Shown here one piece after another: positions 1 through 7,722 of a DNA stretch of 15,077 bases (its first letter is position 1; the number at the start of each line of letters is the position of its first letter). The DNA lies in assembly GCA_003218785.1 (NCBI GenBank), contig QHOM01000012.1, positions 1 to 15,077 of the forward strand, read 5' to 3'. This DNA is from Verrucomicrobiota bacterium (lineage in GTDB: Bacteria > Verrucomicrobiota > Verrucomicrobiia > Chthoniobacterales > UBA10450). Both the position numbers and the translations under genes were made by a program. The notes below the pieces were generated by a model. It was not told the DNA's origin. It saw only the letters and a program-made list of their open reading frames with translations, and did not search any database.

Positions 1-534
1 TGGATCAATGATGAAACCGGAGCCGAGACTCTGCAGGGTCTGGCGAATTTCGCGCGGTCGAACGCGATTGTAACCAAAGAATTGCGCGTAAAAATCCTCA
101 AATGGATCGCGCACTGTTCGCTTGACCACGCGCTCGGTATTGATATTCACCACCGCCGGCAAGACCTTTGCCACGGCTAAAACAGACGGCTCTGAAGCTG
201 GGTCGGCCTGCGCGAACAAAGATGTCGCCCCTGCCAGAAGCAGCAGCGCCGTAATTAGTGCGTGGCTCGCAGTTACGGGTAGCGCGCGCGTCCCGCGTGT
301 TGGTTTCGGCGTCGCGCCGAAACAATCTTTTCTCTGACTTCCGCTCGCAGCGGAAAGGAGCGAGCCCAAAGGAAAGGTCGCGATCGCGAGGACTCGCTCG
401 CCAGCACGCAGGACGCGTGCGCTACCCAGACTTCGCAAACACCATGGTTTATTTCGGTTCAAGACAGTGGCGATTTCCGCAAAATCGCTCGCGCCGCAGT
501 TCGTTACCGATTCGTAGATTTCGGTCGCCGTCAT
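1..534 (-). CDS. HtrA/Deg-type trypsin-like serine protease, N-terminal part (runs off the left edge)
   Basis: The minus strand is open from the first base of the window up to an in-frame TGA near 617. The first ATG is at 534-532, giving 178 residues before the edge. The last 80 or so residues read as the start of a Deg/HtrA periplasmic protease: a hydrophobic signal-like stretch (LITALLLLAGATSLFAQA), then VLPAVVNINTERVV, the DPFEDFYAQFFG segment and LGSGFIIDP, which in the family comes just before the catalytic His. The catalytic triad and PDZ domains would lie outside the window. Known family role: degradation or chaperoning of misfolded envelope proteins. The start is odd: the signal-like stretch begins only around residue 90, and the residues before it are largely translated repeat (277-427). 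The only usual start codon between the repeat's outer edge and the signal stretch is a TTG at 369, inside the repeat. The family call is firm; the start is not. Confidence 0.75.
   Translation of the reverse strand, partial: MTATEIYESVTNCGASDFAEIATVLNRNKPWCLRSLGSARVLRAGERVLAIATFPLGSLLSAASGSQRKDCFGATPKPTRGTRALPVTASHALITALLLLAGATSLFAQADPASEPSVLAVAKVLPAVVNINTERVVKRTVRDPFEDFYAQFFGYNRVRPREIRQTLQSLGSGFIIDP
277..427. repeat. 151-base palindromic repeat with terminal inverted repeats, inside the htrA leader
   Basis: The ends are inverted copies of each other: 277-300 and 404-427 match at 21 of 24 positions when one is reverse-complemented. Inside are a perfect 9-bp hairpin (303-311 with 315-323, loop TCG), a perfect 7-bp hairpin (339-345 with 349-355, loop CGC), a stem joining 358-364 to 393-399, and a right-end hairpin (404-409 with 415-420). 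This nested architecture is that of a small non-autonomous or REP/MITE-like element; no transposase is present. It stays open in the htrA frame on the minus strand. Confidence 0.7.
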
Positions 535-609
535 GTGCGTTGCAAGTAACGAGACTGCATTCGCACTGTCAACTTGCCGCGCAGCGTAATAGTCGCAGAT
601 TAATTTGAT
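535..609. other. Short intergenic region between divergent htrA and sucA
   Basis: These 75 bases separate the two divergent start codons, so any promoters for both genes should lie here or extend into the dubious htrA leader. I see no convincing -35/-10 pair, operator palindrome or riboswitch-like fold. There is no clear Shine-Dalgarno ahead of the sucA ATG at 610. An in-frame TAA at 601-603 rules out a longer sucA start. Confidence 0.4.
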
Positions 610-3351
610 ATGCGCACCTCAATTGCGGCTCGCGCGAATCTCGATCTGATCGAGGAGAATTATCGCCGCTGGCGGCGAAATCCTGAGTCAGTCGATTCGG
701 GATGGGCCGCGTTTTTCGAAGGGTTCGAGCTCGGGGAAGTGCCGGAACACGATGGCGCGGTCACCAAGCCGGTCGAAGTTCGCGAAAGTTCGCTGCAGTC
801 GCGGGTGGACGGACTCGTGTACGCTTACCGCATTCTTGGGCACACCATCGCGCGGGTAAATCCGCTCGCACAGAGACGCCCGGAAAATCCATTGCTGACT
901 CTGCGCGAACTCGGCTTCAGCGAAAAGGATCTCGATCTCCGCGTTTCATCGAAATTCTTCTTCGACAACCGGCAGATGACGCTGCGCGACATGATCGGGG
1001 CGCTGGAGAGAATTTACGCCGGGCCGATCGGGTCTGAGTTCATGCACATCCAGAACACGCGCGTCCGCAACTGGGTGCTACACCGTCTCGAATCGCGTCC
1101 AGCAAAACTAGACCCCCCTCGAGCAGTGCAAATGGCTCTACTGCGAGTACTGCTGGAGGCGGAATCCTTCGAGACGTTTTTACATGCGCATTACGTCGGA
1201 CAAAAGCGTTTCTCGCTCCAAGGGGCGGAATCGCTGATGGTGATCCTTGACGTAATTCTGCAGAAATGCCCGGACGCCGGGATTGAAGAGATTTGCATGG
1301 GAATGACGCACCGCGGCCGTCTCAATGTGCTGGCGAACTTTCTGAAGAAGTCGCTCAACATTATCTTCACGGAATTCACCGAGAATTACATTCCGAACCT
1401 GGTGGCAGGCGATGGTGACGTGAAATATCATCTCGGTTATCGGACGGTGCGGAAGCTTCCTTCCGGCGGCGAAGTCGAAATTAGACTTTCAGCGAACCCG
1501 AGCCATCTCGAAGCGGTCGATCCCGTAGTCGAAGGCACGGCGCGCGCAAGACAGCGCATCCGTAACGATACCGAACATCGCCGTAAAGTTTTGCCGCTCT
1601 TACTTCATGGCGACGCAGCCTTTGCGGGGCAGGGGATCGTCGCAGAGACGCTCAACATGTCGCAGCTTCCCGGCTACAGCACTGGCGGCACGGTTCACGT
1701 CGTCGTGAACAACCAAATCGGTTTTACAACTCTGCCTGAAGAAGGGCGCTCGTCCATGTATGCGACCGACGTCGCGAAAATGATTGAAGCGCCAATTTTC
1801 CATGTGAACGGCGACGATCCGCTCGCGGTGAGGTTTGTGACCGAAATGGCACTCGATTTTCGCCAGGAATTTGGGCGTGACGTCGTAATCGACATGTATT
1901 GCTACCGCAAACATGGCCACCAGGAAGTCGACGAACCCTCCTTCACCCAGCCTGATCTTTACGCCAGGATCGACAAACGACCATCGATCACGCAGTTATA
2001 CAAACGACAACTACTCGAAGCTGGGACGCTGAGTCAGGATGACGTGGTCTCGCTTGAAACGGAATTTCAGCTTCGACTCGACTTGCCACTCGAAAATGTA
2101 AAAGCGCGCGAGAAAGAGAAGACAGACGAACAGGCGAAGTTTAGAGAGTCGACGGCTGTCTTCCAGCCAGAATACACAAGCTCATCCGAGTCCACTGCGA
2201 TCAGCAACGAAATGTTGAAAACGATTGTGGATGGCCTGACGCATGTGCCGGATGGTTTTCACGTTCAGCCGAAAATAAAGCGCATCGTGATCGAGCATCA
2301 GCGCAAAGTATTTGACGCTGGCGGGCCGTATGAATGGCATTACGCCGAGGCCCTCGCGTTCGGTTCGCTGCTCTTGGAAGGGCTCCCAGTCAGACTGTCG
2401 GGGCAGGACAGTTCGCGAGGGACTTTTAGCACCCGGCATTCCGTTCTTTACGATGCTAAAACAGGCGAACCGTATGTTCCGCTCATGCATCTGGCCGAAA
2501 AACAGGCGCGCATTTGCATCTACAACAGTCAGCTCTCCGAAGCTGCCGTGCTCGGCTTCGATTACGGTTACTCACTCGATTACCCCAAAATGCTTTGCTT
2601 GTGGGAGGCGCAGTTCGGCGATTTTGCCAATGGCGCGCAGACCATCATCGATCAATTCATCGTCTCAGCGGAATCGAAATGGCAGCGCCCGAGTGGGATC
2701 GTTCTGTTGCTTCCGCATGGATATGAAGGGCAAGGGCCGGAACATTCCAGCGGCCGGCTGGAGCGATTCTTGCAATTATGCGCCGAAGACAACATCCAAG
2801 TCTGCAATCTCACCACCTCCGGGCAGTATTTCCATGTCCTGCGGCGACAGATGAAACGCGATTTCATCAAGCCGCTCATCATTATGACGCCGAAAAGCCT
2901 GTTGCGCGCGGAATTCGCCTCCTCACGTGGGGAGGAATTCACAAACGGACGCTTCGAAGAGATTCTCAATTCGCCCAAAGTGGGTCCAACTGAAAAGATG
3001 AAACGGGTGATCTTTTGTTCGGGCAAAGTTTATTACGACCTTTTGAATTATCGCGATGCTGAAAAGATCGACAACGCCGCTATTATTCGCATCGAGCAAT
3101 TATATCCACTGGCGGGGAAGAAACTCGGCGCCATGCTCAAACCCTTTCCCAAGACAGCCACGCTGGTTTGGTGCCAGGAAGAACCCCAAAACATGGGCGC
3201 CTGGAGTTTTATCGAACCGCGCCTGCGCAGACTTCTCGGCCGCGACGTCGGATACGCCGGTCGCAAGGCCAGCGCCAGTCCCGCGGTCGGCGCGCTGGCA
3301 ATTCACAAGCGCGAACAAGCGGCGCTGGTCGCCGAAGCGTTTTCCATTTGA
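610..3351 (+). CDS. sucA: 2-oxoglutarate dehydrogenase E1 component (thiamine-diphosphate-dependent decarboxylase)
   Basis: At 913 residues this is close to E. coli SucA (about 930). It catalyses decarboxylation of 2-oxoglutarate and transfer of the succinyl group to the lipoyl arm of SucB, in the cytosolic TCA-cycle complex. Visible landmarks: the N-terminal E1o helix (LDLIEENYRRW, about residue 11); GMTHRGRLNVL near 231; SANPSHLEAVDPVVEG near 298; the thiamine-diphosphate/Mg segment from GDAAFAGQG near 334 to NNQIGFTT near 367; YRKHGHQEVDEP near 432; the transketolase-like pyrimidine domain with LSGQDSSRGTFSTRH near 596; EAQFGDFANGAQ near 667; PHGYEGQGPEHSS near 702; and the C-terminal MGAWSFIEPRL. 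The ATG at 610 is fixed by an in-frame TAA nine bases upstream. It is the first gene of a probable sucA-sucB-lpd operon. It is a stand-alone E1, not the E1-E2 fusion of actinobacteria. The frame is intact. Confidence 0.97.
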   Translation: MRTSIAARANLDLIEENYRRWRRNPESVDSGWAAFFEGFELGEVPEHDGAVTKPVEVRESSLQSRVDGLVYAYRILGHTIARVNPLAQRRPENPLLTLRELGFSEKDLDLRVSSKFFFDNRQMTLRDMIGALERIYAGPIGSEFMHIQNTRVRNWVLHRLESRPAKLDPPRAVQMALLRVLLEAESFETFLHAHYVGQKRFSLQGAESLMVILDVILQKCPDAGIEEICMGMTHRGRLNVLANFLKKSLNIIFTEFTENYIPNLVAGDGDVKYHLGYRTVRKLPSGGEVEIRLSANPSHLEAVDPVVEGTARARQRIRNDTEHRRKVLPLLLHGDAAFAGQGIVAETLNMSQLPGYSTGGTVHVVVNNQIGFTTLPEEGRSSMYATDVAKMIEAPIFHVNGDDPLAVRFVTEMALDFRQEFGRDVVIDMYCYRKHGHQEVDEPSFTQPDLYARIDKRPSITQLYKRQLLEAGTLSQDDVVSLETEFQLRLDLPLENVKAREKEKTDEQAKFRESTAVFQPEYTSSSESTAISNEMLKTIVDGLTHVPDGFHVQPKIKRIVIEHQRKVFDAGGPYEWHYAEALAFGSLLLEGLPVRLSGQDSSRGTFSTRHSVLYDAKTGEPYVPLMHLAEKQARICIYNSQLSEAAVLGFDYGYSLDYPKMLCLWEAQFGDFANGAQTIIDQFIVSAESKWQRPSGIVLLLPHGYEGQGPEHSSGRLERFLQLCAEDNIQVCNLTTSGQYFHVLRRQMKRDFIKPLIIMTPKSLLRAEFASSRGEEFTNGRFEEILNSPKVGPTEKMKRVIFCSGKVYYDLLNYRDAEKIDNAAIIRIEQLYPLAGKKLGAMLKPFPKTATLVWCQEEPQNMGAWSFIEPRLRRLLGRDVGYAGRKASASPAVGALAIHKREQAALVAEAFSI

Positions 3352-3385
3352 ACGGTAGGGCGCGACCGCTTGGCGCGCTATGAAA
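3352..3385. repeat. Short GC-rich palindromic repeat remnant after sucA
   Basis: Directly after the sucA stop, the GGTAGGGCGCGACC-type sequence forms an imperfect palindrome, with GCGCG at 3360-3364 pairing with CGCGC at 3374-3378. Its style resembles the GTAGCGC ends of the 277-427 element, but the match is short and it may be a different family. The rest of the 111-base sucA-sucB gap holds a T6 run near 3434 without a supporting stem, so I do not call a terminator. Confidence 0.35.
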
Positions 3386-3462
3386 GTTCAAGATCGCACG
3401 TGAGTTGCGAAGTCAAAATCCAATCGACCAGCGGTTTTTTCTGCGCTTAGTTAGGCGGGCGC

Positions 3463-4734
3463 ATGAGCATCGAAGTTAAAATTCCCGCCGTCGGTGAGTC
3501 GATCACTAGCGGTGTCGTTTCCGTTTGGCACAAGAAATCCGGCGACTTTGTGAATGAAGGTGAGGCCCTGTTCACACTCGAGACCGACAAGGTTTCTACA
3601 GAAATTGTTGCCGAAAAGGCCGGCGTACTGGAAACGAAAGTTCCTGAAGGCCGGGAAGTGAAAATTGGCGAAGTGGTTGCGACAATAGACGATTCAGAGG
3701 CGCCGCCCGAGGAAAAAAAGGCGGAGAAACCTCCGGAAAAGAACAAGGAGCCAGAGGAAAAAAAGAAAGAACCCGAGGCAGAGAAAAAGGGCGCAGAAGA
3801 AAAGGCAGTTGTGGCCGCGGGCGCTGACCGCGGCAGGCCGGGGTCACCGACCCCGCCTACAACTCTTTCACCCGCCGTTCGGCGCGTTGTCGAAGAAGAA
3901 CATGTCGAGCCGGAGAAAATCGCCGGGACCGGCAAAGAGGGACGTTTGACCAAAGGTGACGTGCTGGCCGCGGTGCAAGAGCGGGACAAGGCGGGAGAAA
4001 AGATTGAGGCCAGCGAAGTTCAACCATCAGCAGATGGTCGATTCACTCGCAAGAGAATGTCGCCACTGCGCCGTAAAATTGCTGCGCAACTGGTGATGGC
4101 GCAGCAGACCGCCGCCATCCTCACGACTTTTAACGAGTGCGATATGTCGGCGGTTCAGGAGCTGCGCGCGAAATCGCAAGAGAAGTTCACGAAAAAAAAT
4201 GGCGTCAAGCTGGGTTTGATGTCGTTCTTCATCAAAGCCTGCGTCGAGGCGCTCAAAGCCGTGCCCGTGGTCAATGGACGTATTGAAGGCGAGGATTTCA
4301 TCCAAAACAATTTCTACGATATCGGCGTAGCGGTCGGGACGGAGCGCGGACTCGTTGTGCCCATCGTGCGGGATGCGGATGCGAAGAGTTTTGCCGAACT
4401 GGAACTCGATATTGCCGGTTTCGCGGTGAAGGCGCGCGAAGGGAAATTGAAAATCGAGGATTTGCAAGGCGGCACATTCACTATTTCAAACGGCGGCGTT
4501 TACGGTTCTTTGCTGAGCACGCCGATTCTCAATCCGCCGCAAAGCGGCATTCTCGGGATGCACAAAATCATGCCGCGACCAGTTGCCGTGGATGCGAAAG
4601 CGGAAGTTCGCCCGATGATGTACCTCGCCCTGAGTTACGATCACCGTGCGATCGATGGAAAAGAAGCGGTCACATTTCTCGTAAAAGTAAAGGAGTGCAT
4701 CGAGGATCCAAAGAAGTTGCCGCTCGATTTTTAG
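3463..4734 (+). CDS. sucB: Dihydrolipoyllysine succinyltransferase, E2 component of 2-oxoglutarate dehydrogenase
   Basis: 423 residues with standard E2o architecture. There is an N-terminal lipoyl domain (about 1-77) with the lipoylation motif ETDKVST, the modified lysine being K43. A highly charged Lys/Glu/Pro linker follows (about 78-135). The peripheral subunit-binding domain (about 137-172) contains SPAVRRVVEE and GTGKEGRLTKGDVL. The acyltransferase domain (about 197-423) ends with SYDHRAIDG, in which H394 and D398 are the catalytic pair. It forms the core of the complex, moving succinyl groups from the E1-bound intermediate to CoA; its lipoyl arm is re-oxidised by Lpd, encoded next. The DHRAIDG ending and pairing with sucA favour succinyl- over acetyl-transferase. 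One lipoyl domain only. The linker is more Lys/Glu-rich than the usual Ala/Pro-rich type. Confidence 0.96.
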   Translation: MSIEVKIPAVGESITSGVVSVWHKKSGDFVNEGEALFTLETDKVSTEIVAEKAGVLETKVPEGREVKIGEVVATIDDSEAPPEEKKAEKPPEKNKEPEEKKKEPEAEKKGAEEKAVVAAGADRGRPGSPTPPTTLSPAVRRVVEEEHVEPEKIAGTGKEGRLTKGDVLAAVQERDKAGEKIEASEVQPSADGRFTRKRMSPLRRKIAAQLVMAQQTAAILTTFNECDMSAVQELRAKSQEKFTKKNGVKLGLMSFFIKACVEALKAVPVVNGRIEGEDFIQNNFYDIGVAVGTERGLVVPIVRDADAKSFAELELDIAGFAVKAREGKLKIEDLQGGTFTISNGGVYGSLLSTPILNPPQSGILGMHKIMPRPVAVDAKAEVRPMMYLALSYDHRAIDGKEAVTFLVKVKECIEDPKKLPLDF

Positions 4735-4737
4735 ATT

Positions 4738-4785
4738 GGGGAGCGCACGCGCCCCGCGTGTACGTTTCAACGCCCTCGTCGAAAA
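4738..4785. repeat. Diverged copy of the 277-427 repeat end, between sucB and lpd
   Basis: This stretch aligns with 279-323: both have GCGC[AG]CGCG[CT]CCCGCGTGT followed, after a few bases, by GTTTC, an inner GC-rich segment and CGAAA. Here the inner hairpin has decayed, but CACGC (4746-4750) still pairs with GCGTG (4756-4760) around a GCCCC loop. It fills about half of the 90-base sucB-lpd gap, so it is transcribed if the suc genes form one operon. Confidence 0.55.
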
Positions 4786-4824
4786 GCATTCAGTGGAAGA
4801 CGCCAACGGAGTACGGATAATCTG

Positions 4825-6234
4825 ATGATGGAGAAATTTGATGTCGTAATTATTGGCTCAGGACCGGGAGGCTATATCGCCGCGATCCGTGCTGGGCAGC
4901 TCGGACTGAAAACAGCACTTGTCGAAAAAGACAAGGAACTTGGCGGGACTTGCTTGAACATCGGCTGCATCCCGAGCAAAGCGTTGTTGACCTCAAGCGA
5001 CCATTTCATGTTCGCTAAAAAAGAAGCCGCAAAACACGGCATCATGATCGATGGGGCACATGTCGATCTTGGAAAAATGCAGCAGCGGAAGGACAAGGTG
5101 GTGAAAACGTTCACCGGCGGCGTGCGCGCGCTGATGAAGACGAACAAGGTCACGACTTTCGAAGGGATCGGCACGATCACCGCGCCTGGGAAAGTTTCCG
5201 TTAAATCGTCGAAAGGTGAGACGCAAGAGCTCGAAACCAAAAACATCGTGATTGCGACCGGCAGTGCGCCGGTGGAGCTGCCGTTTGCGAAGTTCGATGG
5301 CAAAACCATCGTCAGCAGCACCGAAGCGCTTACCTTCGCCGAAGCGCCGAAGAAACTTCTTGTCATCGGCGCGGGTGCAATTGGCCTCGAACTGGGTTCG
5401 GTCTGGAACCGGCTCGGCTCCGAAGTAACCATGCTCGAATTTCTTCCGCGCATCGCCGTTGGCTTCGATCTTGAACTATCCAATCTGCTCCAGCGTTTGC
5501 TCACGGCTCAGGGCATCACGTTCCACCTCGAAACAAAAGTGAGCGCGGTCAAGATCGACAATGGCGCCGTAACAGCGACGGCAACGAAAAGCGGCGAAGA
5601 ACTAAAATTCAAAGCGGATAAAGTACTTGTTTCAGTTGGACGCCGCCCGTTTTCCGAAGGTCTGTGCGCGGAGAAAGTGGGCGTCGAATTCGATGAAAGG
5701 AAACGGATCAAGATCGACAATCACTTTCGGACAAACGTTCAAGGCATTTACGCAATTGGCGATGTGATTGCCGGCCCGATGCTCGCGCATAAAGCGGAAG
5801 ACGAAGGGATCGCCTGCGCGGAGATAATTGCGGGCAAAGCTGGCCACGTGAACTACGATGCGATTGCCGGAGTCATTTACACGAATCCTGAACTCGCGGG
5901 CGTCGGCTTGACCGAAGATCAAGCGAAAGAGAAAGGGATCGATTATGGCGTCGGAAAGTTTCCGTTCCGGGCAAACAGCCGCGCGCTGTGCAATGAAGAC
6001 ATCGATGGAATGGTCAAGTTTGTGGTGGACGAAAAAACGGATCGCATTCTCGGCGCGCACATTTTGCAACACGCCGCCTCGGAACTAATCGCCGAAGCCG
6101 TTTCTGTGATTGAATTTGGCGGTAGCTCGGAAGATATCGGCCGCACCTGCCACTCCCATCCGACCTTGAGCGAAGCGGTCAAGGAGGCCGCGCTCAATGT
6201 TGAGAAACGCGCGTTGCACATTATGAACAGGTGA
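4825..6234 (+). CDS. lpd: Dihydrolipoamide dehydrogenase (E3)
   Basis: 469 residues, normal for the family. This FAD flavoprotein re-oxidises dihydrolipoyl groups on SucB with NAD+. Visible features: the FAD Rossmann motif GSGPGGY (residues 11-17); the redox disulfide GGTCLNIGCIPSK with C43 and C48; the NAD-binding motif GAGAIGLELG near residue 189; AIGDVIAGPMLAHKAEDEG near 312; and the C-terminal catalytic dyad in HSHPTLSEA (H445, E450). The gene begins with two ATGs (4825 and 4828); either could be used, and a GGAG lies at 4808-4811. It sits 90 bases after sucB and three bases before recO. Position suggests it serves the 2-oxoglutarate complex, though one E3 is often shared with pyruvate and glycine-cleavage complexes. 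Confidence 0.97.
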   Translation: MMEKFDVVIIGSGPGGYIAAIRAGQLGLKTALVEKDKELGGTCLNIGCIPSKALLTSSDHFMFAKKEAAKHGIMIDGAHVDLGKMQQRKDKVVKTFTGGVRALMKTNKVTTFEGIGTITAPGKVSVKSSKGETQELETKNIVIATGSAPVELPFAKFDGKTIVSSTEALTFAEAPKKLLVIGAGAIGLELGSVWNRLGSEVTMLEFLPRIAVGFDLELSNLLQRLLTAQGITFHLETKVSAVKIDNGAVTATATKSGEELKFKADKVLVSVGRRPFSEGLCAEKVGVEFDERKRIKIDNHFRTNVQGIYAIGDVIAGPMLAHKAEDEGIACAEIIAGKAGHVNYDAIAGVIYTNPELAGVGLTEDQAKEKGIDYGVGKFPFRANSRALCNEDIDGMVKFVVDEKTDRILGAHILQHAASELIAEAVSVIEFGGSSEDIGRTCHSHPTLSEAVKEAALNVEKRALHIMNR

Positions 6235-6237
6235 TTT

Positions 6238-6816
6238 GTGCAAAGCACCTCCGCGATTCTTTTACGCAAACGCAACTTCAGCGACACGAGCCTGATCGTC
6301 TCGTGGTGCACCGAATCGCTCGGCTGCATCCAGACTGTCGCGAAGGGCGCGCGCCGGACAAGGACGCCCTTCGCGGGTAAGCTCGATCTTTTTTTTGAAA
6401 CAGAGATTTCAATCATCCCCAGTCGCAAATCGACTCTGCACACGCTCGCGGAAGTGGTGCTTAAAAATCCATTCGCCGGTATTCGCCAAAATTATTTGCG
6501 CACACAGGTTGCAGCTTATTTTGTCGAGCTAATTGAGACTTGCACAGAGCGAGATCATCGCGAACCGGAACTATTTCATTTGTTGCGCCGCGCCTTCGGT
6601 TACCTCGATGCCAATGATCCGAGCCCCCGCGCGGTCGGGCACTTTGAGACTGAGCTTGCACGCATCGCAGGCGTGCATGACGCGAAGACGCTCAAGAGCG
6701 ATCCAGCCTTTGCGCTTGGCAATTTGTTCGGGAGATTGCCGCTATCCCGTACGCTGCTGTTGAAGACGCTTGCATCGAACGATTCGACGCACGCAAATGA
6801 AAGGAAACTCCGATGA
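6238..6816 (+). CDS. recO: DNA repair protein RecO (short form)
   Basis: 192 residues from a GTG start. The N-terminus has the RecO OB-fold pattern: SAILLRKRNFSDTSLIVSW, then QTVAKGARR, the basic segment typical of RecO. The helical middle part contains LRTQVAAYFVELIE and ELFHLLRRAFGYLD. In the RecFOR pathway RecO anneals SSB-coated single strands and, with RecR, loads RecA at gaps. It is shorter than the roughly 240 residues of E. coli RecO, and no CxxC...CxxC zinc site is visible in the C-terminal part. It begins three bases after the lpd stop and ends in an ATGA overlap with the next gene, so translational coupling is likely. Family assignment rests mainly on the N-terminal half. Confidence 0.8.
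   Translation: MQSTSAILLRKRNFSDTSLIVSWCTESLGCIQTVAKGARRTRTPFAGKLDLFFETEISIIPSRKSTLHTLAEVVLKNPFAGIRQNYLRTQVAAYFVELIETCTERDHREPELFHLLRRAFGYLDANDPSPRAVGHFETELARIAGVHDAKTLKSDPAFALGNLFGRLPLSRTLLLKTLASNDSTHANERKLR
6800..6805 (+). promoter_or_regulatory. Shine-Dalgarno site for the yceI-like gene
   Basis: AAAGGA seven bases ahead of the ATG at 6813. It lies inside the end of recO and is one of the few clear ribosome-binding sites in the window. It supports the 6813 start and independent initiation despite the four-base overlap with recO. Confidence 0.55.
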
Positions 6817-7406
6817 AACCGATGATTCGATTTAGCTGGCTCGCCTTTGCTTTCGCAGCGGTGATTCACAGCGCCACCGCAAACGAAGCCTTTAAATTTG
6901 ACGCTTCGCGCTCCACCATTCGATTCCGCGTGCACCAATTCCTCGGTACTACGAATGGCAAGTTCATTCGATTTTCCGGCAACATCGATCTCGATCGTCA
7001 GCGTCCGGAACAGTCGTCTGTTTCAACGCGAATTCAGGTGAGCAGCATCGATACTGGAATCAAGAAGCGCGACGATCACCTGCGCAGCCCTGAATTTTTT
7101 AATGTTGCGAAGTTTCCTGAGATCACATTCAAGAGCCGCAGCGTGAAAAAAACTGGCCAACAGAGTGGCGACATCCTTGGCGACCTCACCATGCATGGCG
7201 TCACGAAACCGATCACGTTGCATGTGAAGCTGGCCACTCCTTTGACAGACGAAGCTTCACTCCAACGAACTCGTTGGGAAGTCACGACGGAGCCTCTCAA
7301 GCGCCGCGATTTCGGATTGATGTTTGGGAGCGCGACCGAAGCTGTTTCAGGGATTAGCCAGGACGTTGCGATCAACATCGAGATCGAAGCCGCGCGCGCG
7401 CAGTGA
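6813..7406 (+). CDS. YceI-family secreted lipid-binding protein
   Basis: 197 residues with a signal peptide (MKPMIRFSWLAFAFAAVIHSATA, cleavage likely near NEA). The mature part is a YceI domain: FKFDASRSTIRFRVHQFLGT at the start of the barrel, SVSTRIQVSSIDTGIKKRDDHL, SPEFFNVAKFPEITFKS, LTMHGVTKPITLHV, and RRDFGLMFG near the C-terminus. Known family members are periplasmic antiparallel beta-barrels that bind long isoprenoid or fatty-acid-like lipids; the ligand here cannot be told. The start overlaps the recO stop as ATGA. The next gene begins one base after its stop. The frame is intact and length is normal. Confidence 0.93.
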   Translation: MKPMIRFSWLAFAFAAVIHSATANEAFKFDASRSTIRFRVHQFLGTTNGKFIRFSGNIDLDRQRPEQSSVSTRIQVSSIDTGIKKRDDHLRSPEFFNVAKFPEITFKSRSVKKTGQQSGDILGDLTMHGVTKPITLHVKLATPLTDEASLQRTRWEVTTEPLKRRDFGLMFGSATEAVSGISQDVAINIEIEAARAQ

Positions 7407-7407
7407 C

Positions 7408-7647
7408 ATGACCCTTTTTGTGCTCACTTGGGTTGGTCTTGGTTGTTGGTGCGTCTGTTTTTGGTGGATGCATCGCATTTCATCTCGCCAGGATGCGATG
7501 TTGGAAGAGTTGCATGAAATGACCAGACGTATCGAAAAGCTTTCGCAGGTGGAACACGATTTGATTAGTGAGGTGCATCCGCAAGTGGGCGAAATCAAGG
7601 AGCACGTCCAAAACGTCAGGGAAGCCGTTTCGCCCGAAAAGAGCTGA
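7408..7647 (+). CDS. Small membrane-anchored coiled-coil protein, unknown function
   Basis: 79 residues from the ATG at 7408, one base after the yceI stop. Residues 1-20 form one transmembrane segment unusually rich in Trp and Cys (WVGLGCWCVCFWWM). The rest is a soluble, charged helix likely to form a coiled coil (DAMLEELHEMTRRIEKLSQVEHDLI). I do not recognise a named family; small one-TM coiled-coil proteins of this shape are common. The reading frame also extends upstream to 7324 inside yceI, but the 7408 start removes the overlap and puts the membrane segment at the N-terminus. Tight spacing suggests co-expression with yceI. Confidence 0.7.
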   Translation: MTLFVLTWVGLGCWCVCFWWMHRISSRQDAMLEELHEMTRRIEKLSQVEHDLISEVHPQVGEIKEHVQNVREAVSPEKS

Positions 7648-7722
7648 CCGCAGAGATTCTGGATTGGCTGGGGACACCACGTCCAGTTAAGGTTCTCGGC
7701 GCGCTTGTCGATCTTTTCTCGC

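Noticed and set aside
258..608. Plus-strand 116-codon open frame ahead of sucA
   Set aside because: Arg/Ser-rich translation of the repeat and of sequence antisense to the htrA leader; no motif and no ribosome-binding site.
560..609. TTGCCG...AGATTA as a sigma-70 promoter for sucA
   Set aside because: Poor -10 match, and it would leave only about ten bases before the start codon.
3420..3445. T6 run after sucA as an intrinsic terminator
   Set aside because: No GC-rich stem sits directly before the T run, and it would split the suc operon.
3447..3989. 180-codon minus-strand frame rich in Ser/Phe opposite sucB
   Set aside because: It is the complement of the Lys/Glu-rich SucB linker (GAA/AAG codons read as TTC/CTT); sucB is certain.
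7648..7722. Possible regulatory hairpin (GGAC...GTCC) ahead of pxpB
   Set aside because: Only a 4-bp perfect stem in a 75-base gap; such stems occur by chance.
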